A DNA stretch of 64,000 bases from Sequoia sempervirens (taxonomy: Eukaryota > Streptophyta > Pinopsida > Cupressales > Cupressaceae). Below, in pieces: positions 23,701 through 34,779 of this stretch (position 1 is its first letter; each line of letters opens with the position of its first letter). The notes beneath the pieces were generated by a model. That model was not told where the DNA came from. It saw nothing but the letters and a program-made list of their open reading frames with translations, and did no database searches. The DNA lies in assembly GCA_007258455.2 (NCBI GenBank), contig VDFB02321259.1, positions 119,501 through 183,500 of the forward strand. Reading direction: 5' to 3'. The position numbers were made by a program, and so were the translations under genes.

Positions 23701-25058
23701 AAATGGGTCTATTCAGCCATGTCCATCTTTCTAACTTTTCTATAGGGGTCCATTCACAATTGAGAAATGTGGAACTTTAGGTTATACTCCACAAATTCTT
23801 TATTTGAATTGTTTGTACATTGAGATGTGTGGAGTTCATACATCCCTCAGCTGAAGGATAGGGGATAAGGAATCCCCGCCTTATGTTTGCTGCTTAGGAG
23901 GGCATGTGCATGCCATAGCTATTGAGAGAGCTCTAGCAATATTATCCGGTCATTTGGGTACTAGGGCAGCTTGTATGGTTTTTATGAGAAACCTTCAGCT
24001 CAGATGTATGTAAACTTGGGGAATTGTATGAACAAGAAGGTGAATTTGTAGAGGAAGGCATTAGCACTATGGGAGATTCTTCTTTCAAAGTCACCCCCGA
24101 GCAATCTGATAATATGACCTATGAAACTGTCATCGACTCTGCAATAATCCCTCTTAAAATTCCTATAATGAAGCTGAGGTTATCTATCATAAACCTTCAA
24201 TTCTCTTCCTGGATCCTCATCAAGAGATCGAAACAAGCCTCTATATTGGGTACGGTCAGCCAGTAAGTAAACCAGGTATCAAGTCATGTAGAATCATGAA
24301 GTCTTCTTCACAGTGACAAATTGCTCATGCAAGCAATTACTAATCATTCCACCCCAATAGAATTTAGTTTTGCCTCAGAGGATCTCTTCTACAAAATACA
24401 ACATCCACTTTTGGAAGTAGATAGTGGTTGGAAGGCCCATAACTCTGCTTAGTAGGGTTACCAAGTCATGGTAATCCTCATAAAAATCACTTAGAAAGAG
24501 CTCCTAGGGCACCTTAGCTGCACTACCCCTCTTTTCTTTTAACCAATATTGATTTATGACCTTTTTACATTTGAGAGGGTCCTCATGCCAAATTTGCTTC
24601 CCAAAATTTGTGGATGCTTCTTCCATTTCTTCAAAGGTATGGATATGAAAAGCTCTAACTATTGAATTAACAGATAAGCTAGCCAATACCTTTCCATCTC
24701 TATCCACTATTGTTCTAGACTTTGGCTAATATGTCTCCCTGGAAGCCATTACAAGTTTTGGGGCAACGGGAGTAGGCGGGAAAACTGCAGCTTTAGCCAT
24801 TCCACTGCTTCTGATCTTTCTTGCATTTTCTATTATGGGGTTAATTTGGACCCTTTGCTTGAATTCATTGATATCTATGTGTTCGATGTTGGTATCTGAA
24901 ATCTCCTTCCAAGTTGAGGTGACTTTGGAGTTGAGGGGTTCCCCTTGGAACTTTTACTTCATTTGATCTTTGTGCTATTTTCCCTTAGATGCTTTGGCTA
25001 ACTTCGTTCCTTTGTCTTTCTCCACGTTCTCCTTCGAAGGTCCTGCATCTAGTTCCAT
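20758..25058 (-). pseudogene. E2 large accessory ORF, copy 1
   Basis: An about 1,400-codon frame, interrupted by stops and a few frame changes, upstream of E2 gag. ATG at 25056-25058 begins MELDAGPSKENVEKDKGTKL. A globular domain follows: DGKVLASLSVNSIVRAFHI, then LSDFYEDYHDLVTLLSRVMG, YFQKWMLYFVEEIL and GGMISNCLHEQFVTVKK (about 24350-24720). After it comes an acidic, Glu/Lys/Pro-rich middle (21500-23300) and a C-terminal part with VQKILNGKRKFCTDFPKLYR (21304-21507). The globular part resembles the segments at 46900-47370 and 62640-63130. The pattern recalls the Pfam putative plant transposon protein domain, but this is by eye. Biochemical role unknown. An ORF in this place occurs in Ogre-type elements. 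Confidence 0.6.
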
Positions 25059-27345
25059 ATATTATGTGGGCGAGAAAGAGGTAAGCACATTCAAGCATAA
25101 AACAATGCAAAAGTTAGCCAAAATCCCATGAAATAGTGTTAGATAAAATAATTCATTACTTAAGAATCCTAACATATCTTCTAGATTAGTATTGACCTTT
25201 CATAGGAGGGAGTTTCAACAAGGTGGGCCCAAGGTGCAGACTTCCTTGGGCTGGTGGCTATTTTGGAGCTGTTGTAGGCAAGACATCAAACATGACATGG
25301 CAGCCAACCTGTCCCAGCCTGCACCAAGATTTGGGCATAAGGTGGGGTCAACCAAGGAGGCCACTTCATTTAGGCATGTGGGTCGAAGTCCATTTCAATA
25401 TTAGAGGGAATTAAGGTAACTTTTGGTTCATGCAGAATCAGAGGGAAGCTTGGTTTTTTGGGGCCTGTCATGGAAATGACATTGGGGAGACAACAACCCA
25501 CTAGGGGAGTTCCATTAGGCGGGATCCATAGCTTCAAAAGATGGTGGATGATAGTTGTTAAATTTTATATAATTCAAAGAGGATGTTGGTCAAAAGACAT
25601 GGGTAGACGATGGGTGACATCCGTTCAACACGATGAAGACCAAACGGTGGTCTAGGTGAAGAAACCTGCAACATCGGGTCTATAGGGGCTCAAGGCATCA
25701 TTCACTTATCATAGGAGAGTCCAAAGGCAACGGGGAGGTCAGGTCGTATGTAGTAGGTGGTCATGGATGGTTTTCCATTTGGGAATAGTGAAGCTAGGAT
25801 GGAGTCTCAGTGGCGGCGACCCACATGGGATGACCCACTTAAGATTCGACACTTAAAAATTTTCATCTTCACACACAAGCAGCCATAGTAGGATCGGTAC
25901 GTGAAGGGTAGAAAGTCAGTCATCAAGAGTCGTTCAGGATGGAAGCTTCACCATAGCAGTTTATAGATGGAAATCTGCAAGGAGGGGCCCATGAATAGGT
26001 TTATGCTTGGTCATTTTGGGGTGCAAATGAAGTTGGCTACCAAAGACAAGCTCGAGATCTGATGGTCAGGTGGATGTTAGGGGTTTTTTGTTTAGGATAG
26101 TTGTTTATGCACTGACCAAAGGGGAGTGTAAACCCATAGTTGATGACCTACATTCATTGATAGCTTCTTTTTGACTTGGACAATAGGTGAGAGGAAAATT
26201 TTTGTCAAACATAAGAACAGGTTGTAAAAGTCATTTGAAAGGGTGAAATCTAGGGAACTCTGCAAGTGGAAATCCCCAAGGAGGGACCCACGGTGGACCA
26301 AGACTGAAGGTTTGGAAAGGTTTAAGATTATTGGCAACTAGAAGAGTGGGGTACGCGCACCAAAAAGTCATGATTGGAACGTCATTCGAACGAAAAAGCT
26401 TGAAAGGCACCCCAAAGACATAATCCTGTGGGGGTGAACCTAAAAGGATGATGGATCACTTCCTTTCAATTTGTAAATTTCAATTGAACTCAAGGTGGCC
26501 AAGTGGTAGGAATCTTCCGCCAAGGCATACCCAATGGGGCACCCGCTGTTGTGAAGTTTAATTAATTTTCAAAGCCAATGATAGTGATGGCAAGGGGGGT
26601 GGGCCTGTTGGAGGCAAAAGCCTTGATTGATGAACAGTTGTAGAGAGCTTAGTTTTTGTACAAAGTGCATAGAGTGATTTTTGAATTTTGTTAAATTTCC
26701 AAGAGGTGGGTATTTTGCACCTAGTCTTAGTCTATTTATCCATAAAGTTTTCCCCTTTTAAATTTAGCAATTTATGTACAAATCAACAAAAATGTGATAC
26801 AAGACTCACAGATAGAAAACCCACCTCTAAAACCCGATGAATGTGGATGAAAAGGATAGTAATAAAGACCTCGAGATGATGAACGAATGGTGTAGGAGTG
26901 ATAGTGGCATTTGCAGGGCTCTGGCTCCTTCTCTGACCAACTAATACATGAAAATGATAGCTGAAAGTTAGCTATTTATAGAAAATAGTGTATTAAATGC
27001 ATCCCATTAATGATCATATGACGGTAATGAAGGTTGGTGAATGGTCATTTCAAAACAGTGGTGGGAGTGGAAGAACCCGCTAGGTGAAAGGCAGTGAGCA
27101 GTTGGCTATTTGAGCATTCAATAATGGAAAATGGCATGGGAGGTTTCAGGTTTCGTGAGGCGGAAGGACACCGATGATGGCCGTTTGGAATGGTGAGGAG
27201 GTCAAGGAAACCCACATGGGGCGGCCCAAAATGGAAGACCCACCTAGTGACCAAAACGAGGCAATGACCAAAGCGACCCAACAAGGCGAAAGAAAAAGAG
27301 GGTCCCCATTCCGAACAAGGTGTGTGTGCGAAAGGCATAATAAAA
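25059..27345 (-). repeat. E2 5' LTR block
   Basis: No protein is recognised. The right part (26940-27345) matches 3040-3605 at the left end of E2, and ataattcattacttaagaat at 25148-25167 matches 3052-3071, so both ends of this block recur at the other end of the element. A minus-strand TATA box (TATAAATA, 26973-26980) sits in the matching part. Exact LTR edges are not clear; a site like TCTCGCCCACATAAT just right of the accessory ORF start (about 25061-25075) could be the primer site. Confidence 0.6.
26973..26980 (-). promoter_or_regulatory. TATA box in E2 5' LTR
   Basis: TTTTCTATAAATAGCTAAC on the minus strand, conserved in the left LTR fragment at 3090-3097, as expected for the LTR promoter. 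Confidence 0.6.
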
Positions 27346-28070
27346 GTGTCAGTGTCAAGAAGAAATCTAGTGTGTTTTCCAATACTACAAATAAGGTGAG
27401 CATTTCATTTAAACACAATAATGGAAGGTGTGATTTTGAAGACATTCATACCATTTTGTAACATTCAATGTTGCAAGCAGTGAGATAACCCAACATTGTG
27501 TTTTTAAAATTGCAATTATTTTGTACACTTTTTCTTTTCAATCATGCGAAATTTAAACACAATAATGGAAGGTGTGATTTTGAAGACATTCATATTGTTA
27601 TGTAACATTCCATGTTGCAAAACTGTATGTGTTATGAAGCAAGAAACCCACTGTTAGACAACCCTTTACATTTAAACTGAGAGGAGATAGTGTGTTTTCC
27701 AACACTGCAAATAATGTGAGCATTTTATTTGTTCCAATTAGATGAAGAAAGTTAAATACCATTTTGACTGTAGCAAAGAGTTGTTCAAAATGAGAATGTC
27801 AATGAGAAAATAAAAGATTTTATTTGCATGTATGGTTTTGGGCTTGGGTTTCCATTCCAAGTTCTCATTTTGAAAACCCACTGGCTCATAATGTGTTTCC
27901 AAATCTACAAACAACATAATGTTTTTAAAAACCCATCTTCACACCACAAAAACCCCTTTATTTCTTCACAGTCAAATTTCAAAGCTCTCAAGTAAAAAAA
28001 ATTCTCAAATCGCCATGTTGAAAACCCTATTCTCAAGACAAAACATTTCATTTTCATTTCACAGAAAACC
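27346..28070. repeat. AT-rich flank with internal duplications
   Basis: Non-coding. A 44-base stretch at 27407-27450 is repeated exactly at 27551-27594, and agtgtgttttccaa at 27369 recurs at 27690. The right end (ttcatttcacagaaaaccc) is similar to 39255-39280 beyond the tandem element, so both flanks belong to one older repeat. Confidence 0.6.
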
Positions 28071-28075
28071 CATTT
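28071..28075. repeat. Target site duplication CATTT, left copy
   Basis: Lies directly before TGTATCTAAGGG and matches 39213-39217. It is short and AT-rich, so the support comes from its exact fit at both LTR edges. Confidence 0.75.
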
Positions 28076-29319
28076 TGTATCTAAGGGTAAATTTTAGGTA
28101 TGTTAGATGTTAGCAAATCAACAATGCATATAAACCCAAAGAACTACGAAGTACATTGAAAACTAAAAGAAGAAATGTTTATACCAGATAATCGCTAAAG
28201 CTTCCATGATTCCTCTTCGTAGCACCTCCTAACTTGCTGCAAATGTTGCCCTCAGATCGAACGTACGAGCAATACTTTGACTATGCCTATGTCCTACACA
28301 AGCTTTGAAGGATTTAAATAAAACTATGCCTATGACAATATGACTCTAAAATGCCAAATAATTCTAAGTATTAATGCATCAAAATAAAAAAATTCATGTG
28401 TCTAATGTAAAAATGTGAGAAAATTAGAAATTTATAGAAAATTCAATTTTCAATGGACAGAGGTGATCGACTTTCAACAGAAACCTAAGATCAAAGGACA
28501 AGATTTAATGTGATAATCCCTAATCAAGATTAGGGAAAAATCATCAAATGAGTGGTTGAGATGTCATCTAAGAAAATCAAATTAGCGGTGGAGAATGGAT
28601 GAGACAATTAATTAGAAAAATAAAGATTTTCGAAAATTAAGAAGATAAAGACTGCCTGATTTGTGAGATTCAAAAAATCAAGAAGATAAGAGTTGAACTG
28701 AAGATCAGATTTGGAAAATCAAGAATCTCCTCGATTGCTTGATTTTTGGAAGAATATTACTATTTTGAATTAAATTAATTCAAAATATGGATTTTGTGTG
28801 ATAATAAATAATCAATTTTTTTATTATTTACTAAAATGAACTATCGGTTAAGAATGTGATATCATTTTAAATAATTTCATTTATTTAAAATGAGGTAAAT
28901 GTTAATTTTGACAATTAAATAATTAAAGATAATTATTTAATTTAGAGGATATGATTAATAATTAAATAAATTAATAAATTTATTTAATTACGAGAATTAG
29001 TGACATATTAAATAAATAAATGAAATTGATTTATTTAATAATCAGGAAGAATAAATGAATAAAGCTAATTAAATAAATTAAGAAATTTATTTAATTAAGG
29101 AAAGACTTAGACAATTAATGACATAATTAATAAATAAATAAAATTTATTTATTCAATAATCATGAAGAAACTAAAAGGACATGGATTAATTAAATAATTA
29201 TGAATTATTTAATCAATAGTCGAATGTGGACCAAGGACATAATTAAATGTCATAATTATGCTAGGATGAAAGTGGTAAAAATAGAGCTTGCAGGCCTAGG
29301 TCATTTTTAAGTGTCTACA
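28076..29319 (-). repeat. E4 LTR1 (3' LTR)
   Basis: 1244 bp. The plus strand starts TGTATCTAAGGG and ends TTTTTAAGTGTCTACA, so the minus-strand LTR begins TGTAGACACTTAAAAATGA. It matches 37263-38504 along its whole length with scattered differences. AT-rich ttaattaaataa-type runs fill 28740-29240. Confidence 0.92.
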
Positions 29320-29334
29320 TTTTGCCCCTCTTTG
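29320..29334 (-). other. E4 polypurine tract next to LTR1
   Basis: The minus strand reads CAAAGAGGGGCAAAA and ends exactly at the LTR TG. The same motif precedes the LTRs at 15759 and 52439. Confidence 0.9.
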
Positions 29335-29854
29335 TCATAATGTAGCATGTCACATTGTGACAAAGAAAATAAGTCAAAGTCATGCCCCAGTGAAGGTATA
29401 GAGTATCAATGCCCCCTCGGGAAATTTTTTGAATTTTGGGTCGGCGACAGAAAAATTTGGAAAGGGTCCCGATAAATCAATTTGATGACCAAAAAAATGA
29501 TGGCGCAGATGGTTTCGGATTCTGACATGTTTAAGACAGCGAATGGTGTGGTCAAAGTTGGTCAAATGAGCCTCCAGTACTGACCTAGTTGACAAATGCC
29601 ATTTTGACTTTATAAATAGGTTGACGAAGGGGTAAAAGTCAATTCATTTCCACTATTCACTTTGTAAATTTTGAGAGCTCAGAGCGAAAAGAACTGCAAC
29701 GAGAATGGTGATTCTAGTGACAGAGCATGGCGGTGAGATCATGCGGACCTTCAAGAGGGCAGAGGGCTTAGAGCCAGTGGTATGTGCCCCTAACCCCCTT
29801 TATAATTTTCTCATTTTGCATGCCAAAAGTAGGGTTTTAGGGCGAACAAAAAAT

Positions 29855-30234
29855 GCGATGCGACACATATGCATGCGTGTAAGCTGCATTTGACTTCATG
29901 TTCGACGCATTTGATGTGTCATGATGCAAGTGCAAGGTAGTTTAGGACAGGCCAAGGGTTTGTGACGTATTTGCCAAAAATTGCAATGCATTCACCTTTT
30001 TGAGCCTCATTCGAAAGTTAGAATGCTGCAATCATAATTTTGTGACACAATCACATGCTTGTGTGATGCATTCGAATGAAACGACACAAGTGTCATATAT
30101 CATGATGCAAGTGCTCTGATGCAATGCATTTGAGCGACCGAACGACAGAATTGACATGTCATGACACATTTGAAGTACGAAATGACGCATTCGTTGATTT
30201 GTGACACAATTGTGTCAACGTGACGCATTTCACA
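29855..30234 (+). promoter_or_regulatory. Array of short degenerate repeats rich in CANNTG
   Basis: Many variants of gacgcatttg, gacacaattg and gatgcaagtg lie just upstream of the antisense ORF. At least nine CANNTG sites are visible: 29866, 29887, 29908, 29927, 30087, 30108, 30127, 30167 and 30207. There is also a perfect palindrome GACACAATTGTGTC at 30203-30216. A promoter role is speculative. Confidence 0.4.
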
Positions 30235-32760
30235 ATGAATTTAACTAGGGCTGATTCTAATGCTTTTGACATCTCAAATGCTTTTGATGATACTGATAAT
30301 TGTCTAGAAGGTACTGATGTTTTGTTTCACTTTTTACAAAGATAGTTTGCACCAATATACACGCGAGAGAGCAGACCGGCAACCTTCCAGTTTGTTGATT
30401 AGCTAACCCTGTGGGAGCAACGATGATTGATGCGGCTAGGTTTGTTTTATGTCACCTATATGCCCACTATTTGAGCTAATAGGGGACTTCTGACTGCGTT
30501 ATGCGAGCGATGGCATTCTAAGACATGTTCCTTTCACTTGTCGATGGGTGAGGTGACTATTACCCTTGAGGATGTTTACCGCATTCTACACGTGTCGATA
30601 TGAGGAGAGCGGATCATCTATGACCCTTGCCATGGCCATCAGACCTTTACAGTGTACTATCAAGATGAGGGTGCAGGACTCGACATCTAGGGCTACGAGA
30701 TCTATTTGGAGTTTATGGCAGAGCATTATGCTCATTTTGATGCATTCCTGGCGACACTGATTGGTGGGATATCGATTCATGACCATCGCGGACAAGGCTT
30801 CCCTATTGGCTAGGGAGACCTCTTAGTTGGGATGAGACGAGACACGACAGTTTATGGCTAGGGCCCTTGTTTATTGGGCACACTCTACCACCAGCTGCAC
30901 GAGGTTGTCTAAAGGAGGGCAAAGAGTAAATCATGTGGCACCACACTGATGATGATATGGGCATGGGAGCATATAGCGATATTTCATCTGCCCATTGAGA
31001 GACCACAACTGGCCGAGGGGATGCCTTATGCATACTACTATGCCAATGCACTACAACAAACATAGATGGGTGAGATAGGTTGGTGGAGGCATCAGATTGA
31101 TACGATGGTGTCATTTATCTAAAGGCCCTATAGAGACTGCCAGCAGTGGGATGATGAGCTGGACCATCTCAGCCTATGTAGACAATATCGATACTTGATT
31201 GGTAGGATAGTGTAGAGCCAGCTGATCATAGAGATGTATCTATCGTAGCGTGTCCTCAAACAGTTTGGAGAGCAGCAAGGTGTACCTGCAGCCACAACTG
31301 AGTATGCTCGGTCCTCCAAAGAGGCAGCTTGGGGGCCAGCGATTCTAGTAGCATTCATCGAGTAGCAGATCGATGGGCTAGGAGCCCAGCCATGGAGATG
31401 GAGAGGTGGGATTGCAAATCCCGAGACCATAGCCGACTATGACCTATAGTGGCAGGCACATAGACCAGTGCTACTGATAGATTCAGATGGGCCAGCACTG
31501 GTGGATAGGAGGTCAGTCATACCACGTGTTCTGAGCGCCAGGTGAGGAGGCAAAGACAATGATAGAGGCAGAGGCCGAGGGAGGGATGGAGGCTGGGATG
31601 GAGGCAGGGGGAGGGATGGAGGCCGGGATGGAGGGTGAGATGGAGGCAAGGACGAAGGCCAGGGTGGAGATGATGGAGATGATGGGGATGATGGAGGAGA
31701 CGCCTAGAGATGGCCAAAGATGAAGGAGAGATGGTCAGAGACAAGGCAAGAGGGTGCACCCACATGTGGCAAGAGTAGCACTAAATGCTATCCCAGAGGT
31801 GGCCTAGGAGTGGGAGAGAGAGGAGGAGAGATAGGAGGAGCCAGCAGCGGAGGAGGAGAGACAAGAGGATGATATGGTGGGGGAGGAGAGACAGGAGGAG
31901 GAGATATAGGAGGAGGAGCAGCTGAGGTAGGAGGAGGATGCCACAGAGGATGATCATGATGATGATGATGCCATGGACGAGGCTGAGAGACTTCTTAGAT
32001 GGAGGATGGTGGAGGGAGAGGATGAGATACCATCTTCGTCGAGATTACCCCAGCATGCCATGAAAGACCAGAGGGTGGAAGATCTTCAGAGGAGGTTGGA
32101 TGAGAGCGTGGCAGAGGTGAGGGTACTGTGGGCAGATCTAGAGGTGGCCCGGGTAGAGCGGGATCAGGCAGTGATCCATTAGCAAGACTCAGCTCAGTGG
32201 TGTGTAGAGTTTGCATCACTATGTACAGGGCCTTTTGGGGATATTGCTTGTGAGCTTGCTAGGGTGAGCACTCGATATGGGTAGTACAATACTCTCTATG
32301 AGTAGGCAGTGCCATCTGAGCAACGGGATCCTACACTGTCACACTCACAGATGAGGATAGGCAATGGGCAGAGGTCAAGGAGTGGGAGCGGTAGTAGGAG
32401 TCACACCAGTGTAGGAGGATCCACCTCCTCAGGGCACACATCAGGGCACAGGTCCCACCACTCACACAAGCATGCTTCGAGTCATCATTCGAGCCACAAT
32501 CATGGGTCCACCAGTTCAGGGCAGAGATCAGTACATAGGCAGCCACTAGTGGCAGATCTATTAACATCGCAGAGTTAGGCTACAGTGACGTCACAGGTGT
32601 CTATTACTGTGGAGATGATGTTGTCAGTGTTAGTTCCATTGGTTGCATAGACAGAGGAAGCTACCGATCCACCCATTATCTCAGCACCAGTCACAAATCC
32701 TCGGCTGCCACACTCTTCACCACGAGGGGATGATGAGAGCCTATCCTAGGGGCATGTTTG
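30235..32760 (+). pseudogene. Plant mobile domain (PMD/MAIN-like) ORF, antisense to E4
   Basis: An accessory ORF on the strand opposite to E4 pol. From ATG 30235 one frame runs to about 31680 with no frame change but about 16 stops. It reads ATFQFVD, LTALCERWHSKTCSFHL, MGEVTITLEDVYRIL, TTLMMIWAWEHIAIFHLP, a PYR block and VLKQFGEQQGVPAA, in the order typical of the plant mobile domain family (PF10536). That family is known from genes (MAIN) and from transposons. A Gly/Arg/Asp-rich stretch and a frame change follow. The end (31973-32760) is a coiled coil (VEDLQRRLDESVAEVRVLWA) and a Ser/His-rich tail (HKHASSHHSSHNHGS). Antisense accessory ORFs downstream of pol are known in some Tat-type elements. 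The molecular role of the domain is unclear, and this copy is inactive. Confidence 0.85.
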
Positions 32761-33580
32761 CTACATTTGGTTCTTTGTTATGACACATTATGTATAGATC
32801 ATTGAGCCTACGAGCTCCATTTCTAGGATATCTATTGACTCTATCCTGCGACATTGTATATTTTTGAGATGATATTATATGATGATGTAGTTTTGATGCG
32901 GCCTACATGTGTGTTATGCGATGTTATTTGATTTATGCATTTTTATATATGTGATGTGATGCCTTATGTATGAGGTTGAGTTATGATGGATGATGGTATT
33001 ATGTATGTTCTATGATGCTTAGTTATGATATGATGCCATGATGATGCAATGCTTATTTATATGTTATGTTGATTTTGTGATGATGGCGATAATGATATGC
33101 ATAATGTATTTATTTAAATGGATTTCATGTTTATGCAAATGTGAATGTGATATGTAATGAAATGTTATATGATTTACTGCTATGGATGATGTATGTATGG
33201 ACATAATGCAATGTTTATATGATCATGTATGCACTTATATTTTGTATGTCACAGGATATAATCATGAGATGGACAAGAGAAGATGACCAGACTGATGAGA
33301 TAAGATGACTAGACCGAAGGAGATGCATGTTAGTTCTTAGACCAAATCCTTCAAAACTTTACCATAGGACTTTAATATTTATTGCTCTTAATCATCATTG
33401 GGCAGACTATTATAATGGCCAAAAAACACCATGATATGACATCGATCAAGGTGTGCACGGTCATACTATCACATAAGACAAACAGTCACAGAGAAGGATG
33501 ATCATGACTCATACTAAGAGCACAATTGCCCCAGTCTTTTTTTTCATAATCAACCACAAGCAGAAAAAGACAAGAAGGAT
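32761..33580. other. E4 non-coding stretch rich in atgatg
   Basis: Between the antisense ORF and the repeat blocks. 32860-33250 is densely packed with atgatg/atgtatg variants. No protein is recognised. Confidence 0.5.
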
Positions 33581-33589
33581 AATTCATGA

Positions 33590-34270
33590 AATGTCGTTGC
33601 TTCTCTAAATCCTATTTCCAGGACATCCTTAAGAAACTAGCAGCATGATTGTCAAAATATAAAATAGAGCCCTTATCATGATACATCGTTGTTTTTCTAA
33701 ATCCTAGAATTAGGACCTCGCTGAGAAACTAGTAATCATCCGTGTCAATCGTTATGATATGTCACTACTTCTCTAAATCTTGTTATTGGGATCTCGCTAA
33801 AAAACTAAAAACATGATAAAAATCCAAAAGAAAAGTGCCAAGTGTTTGCCAAGTGTGTCTGGATATCCATTGTTTTGATGTCAAGATGTCAGGTTTGATG
33901 ATGTCGAGATGTTGGGGTGTCAAAGTTTTGACGATGCCAAGATGACAAATGTTGAAGATTGCCAAATTTATGAAGGACACATCCTGAATAATGTTGATGT
34001 CAAGAGGATTGATCCCTAAATGTCAAAAGGGATCCCTTGACAATGATGATGATGCCTAGGAAGGACACATCCTAAGGCATAAATAATAGAGTTTGTTCTT
34101 CAGAAGGACACATCTGAAGAATACTGATGTCAAGAGGAGTGATCCTTACATGTCAAGAGGATCCCTTAGAATGTCAAATGATAGTGATGATGCCTAGGAA
34201 GGACACATCCTAAGGCATGAATGATAGAGGCTATTCTTTAGAAGGACCCATCTGAAAGATAACCAAGAGT
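33590..34270. repeat. Degenerate tandem repeats with hairpins (E4 3' region)
   Basis: Three copies of a unit with ctaaatcct...aggacctcgctgagaaact start near 33600, 33693 and 33770. Then an about 140-base unit repeats at 34048-34187 and 34188-34270. The second part forms hairpins whose loop is AGGACACA, with stems such as TTCAGA/TCTGAA (34099-34118). A copy in the opposite orientation lies at 51637-51654. Confidence 0.65.
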
Positions 34271-34479
34271 TGACAATTTGACAGGTTATGATGATTTAAC
34301 TTGTTTTGACCAAGTTTGACTTGTGTTGACTATATGTTGATATTGACATGATGATACAATTGACGTGCTGATGAGATTGTCATATTGAAATAAATGTTTG
34401 CCATAATTCATTTTAGGAGTTTATCCATTTGGGAATAATTTGTCTTGATTTGAAGATTTTTGACGTGTGTGCGAGTGTA

Positions 34480-34720
34480 GTGCCATGAACCGTAATGGAC
34501 TGACCTAGTGCGGCCTCGGGGGCTCATCGACAGATGGCCTTGCCTACATCATACACTCAGAGACCTCATAGTTCGACATGACTAATGACTGTCTTGATAA
34601 CCAAAGATTGTGTCATGATTTTATTTTGACCAACCTAAAAGTACTGACCTAATGTCTCGGGGACTCAAGTATGAGTCTTTCCTACATAGTGAATGCGCAG
34701 AGAGAACGTAGTTTAGACAA
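34480..34720. repeat. Repeated module ctgacctagtg...ctcgggg
   Basis: Two variants here (about 34499-34560 and 34640-34700). Two more occur in the opposite orientation at 51170-51230 and 51310-51350. It is a shared 3'-region module of two element families. Confidence 0.6.
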
Positions 34721-34779
34721 ATGACAAAGACTAATTGATTGACCTGATAAGGAATGACTCTCTTTTTGTGTTTTCGACT

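Larger units (their letters stand above)
3020..27345 (-). mobile_element. E2: very large minus-strand Ty3/gypsy element, split by a nested insertion
   Basis: Reading the minus strand from right to left gives: LTR block (25059-27345), long accessory ORF (20758-25058), gag, protease, RNase H, RT, RNase H, integrase and an LTR fragment (3020-3605). The pol region is cut at 8651/16928 by the 8652-16922 element. With that insert and one target copy disregarded, the protease frame and the RNase H-RT frame are the same frame, which shows they were one gene. A frame change near 5200 inside integrase and scattered stops inactivate it. An accessory ORF ahead of gag recalls Ogre-type elements. The outer ends are not proven, and the accessory ORF could belong to a separate, adjoining element. 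Confidence 0.7.

Noticed and set aside
25192..25655. Plus-strand ORFs with Trp/Gly-rich translations in the E2 LTR block.
   Set aside because: They overlap in several frames, have no motif and lie in sequence that behaves as LTR.
31437..31765. Minus-strand Pro/Ser/Leu-rich ORFs opposite the mobile-domain ORF.
   Set aside because: They are the reverse reading of the Gly/Arg/Asp-rich low-complexity part of the plus-strand ORF.
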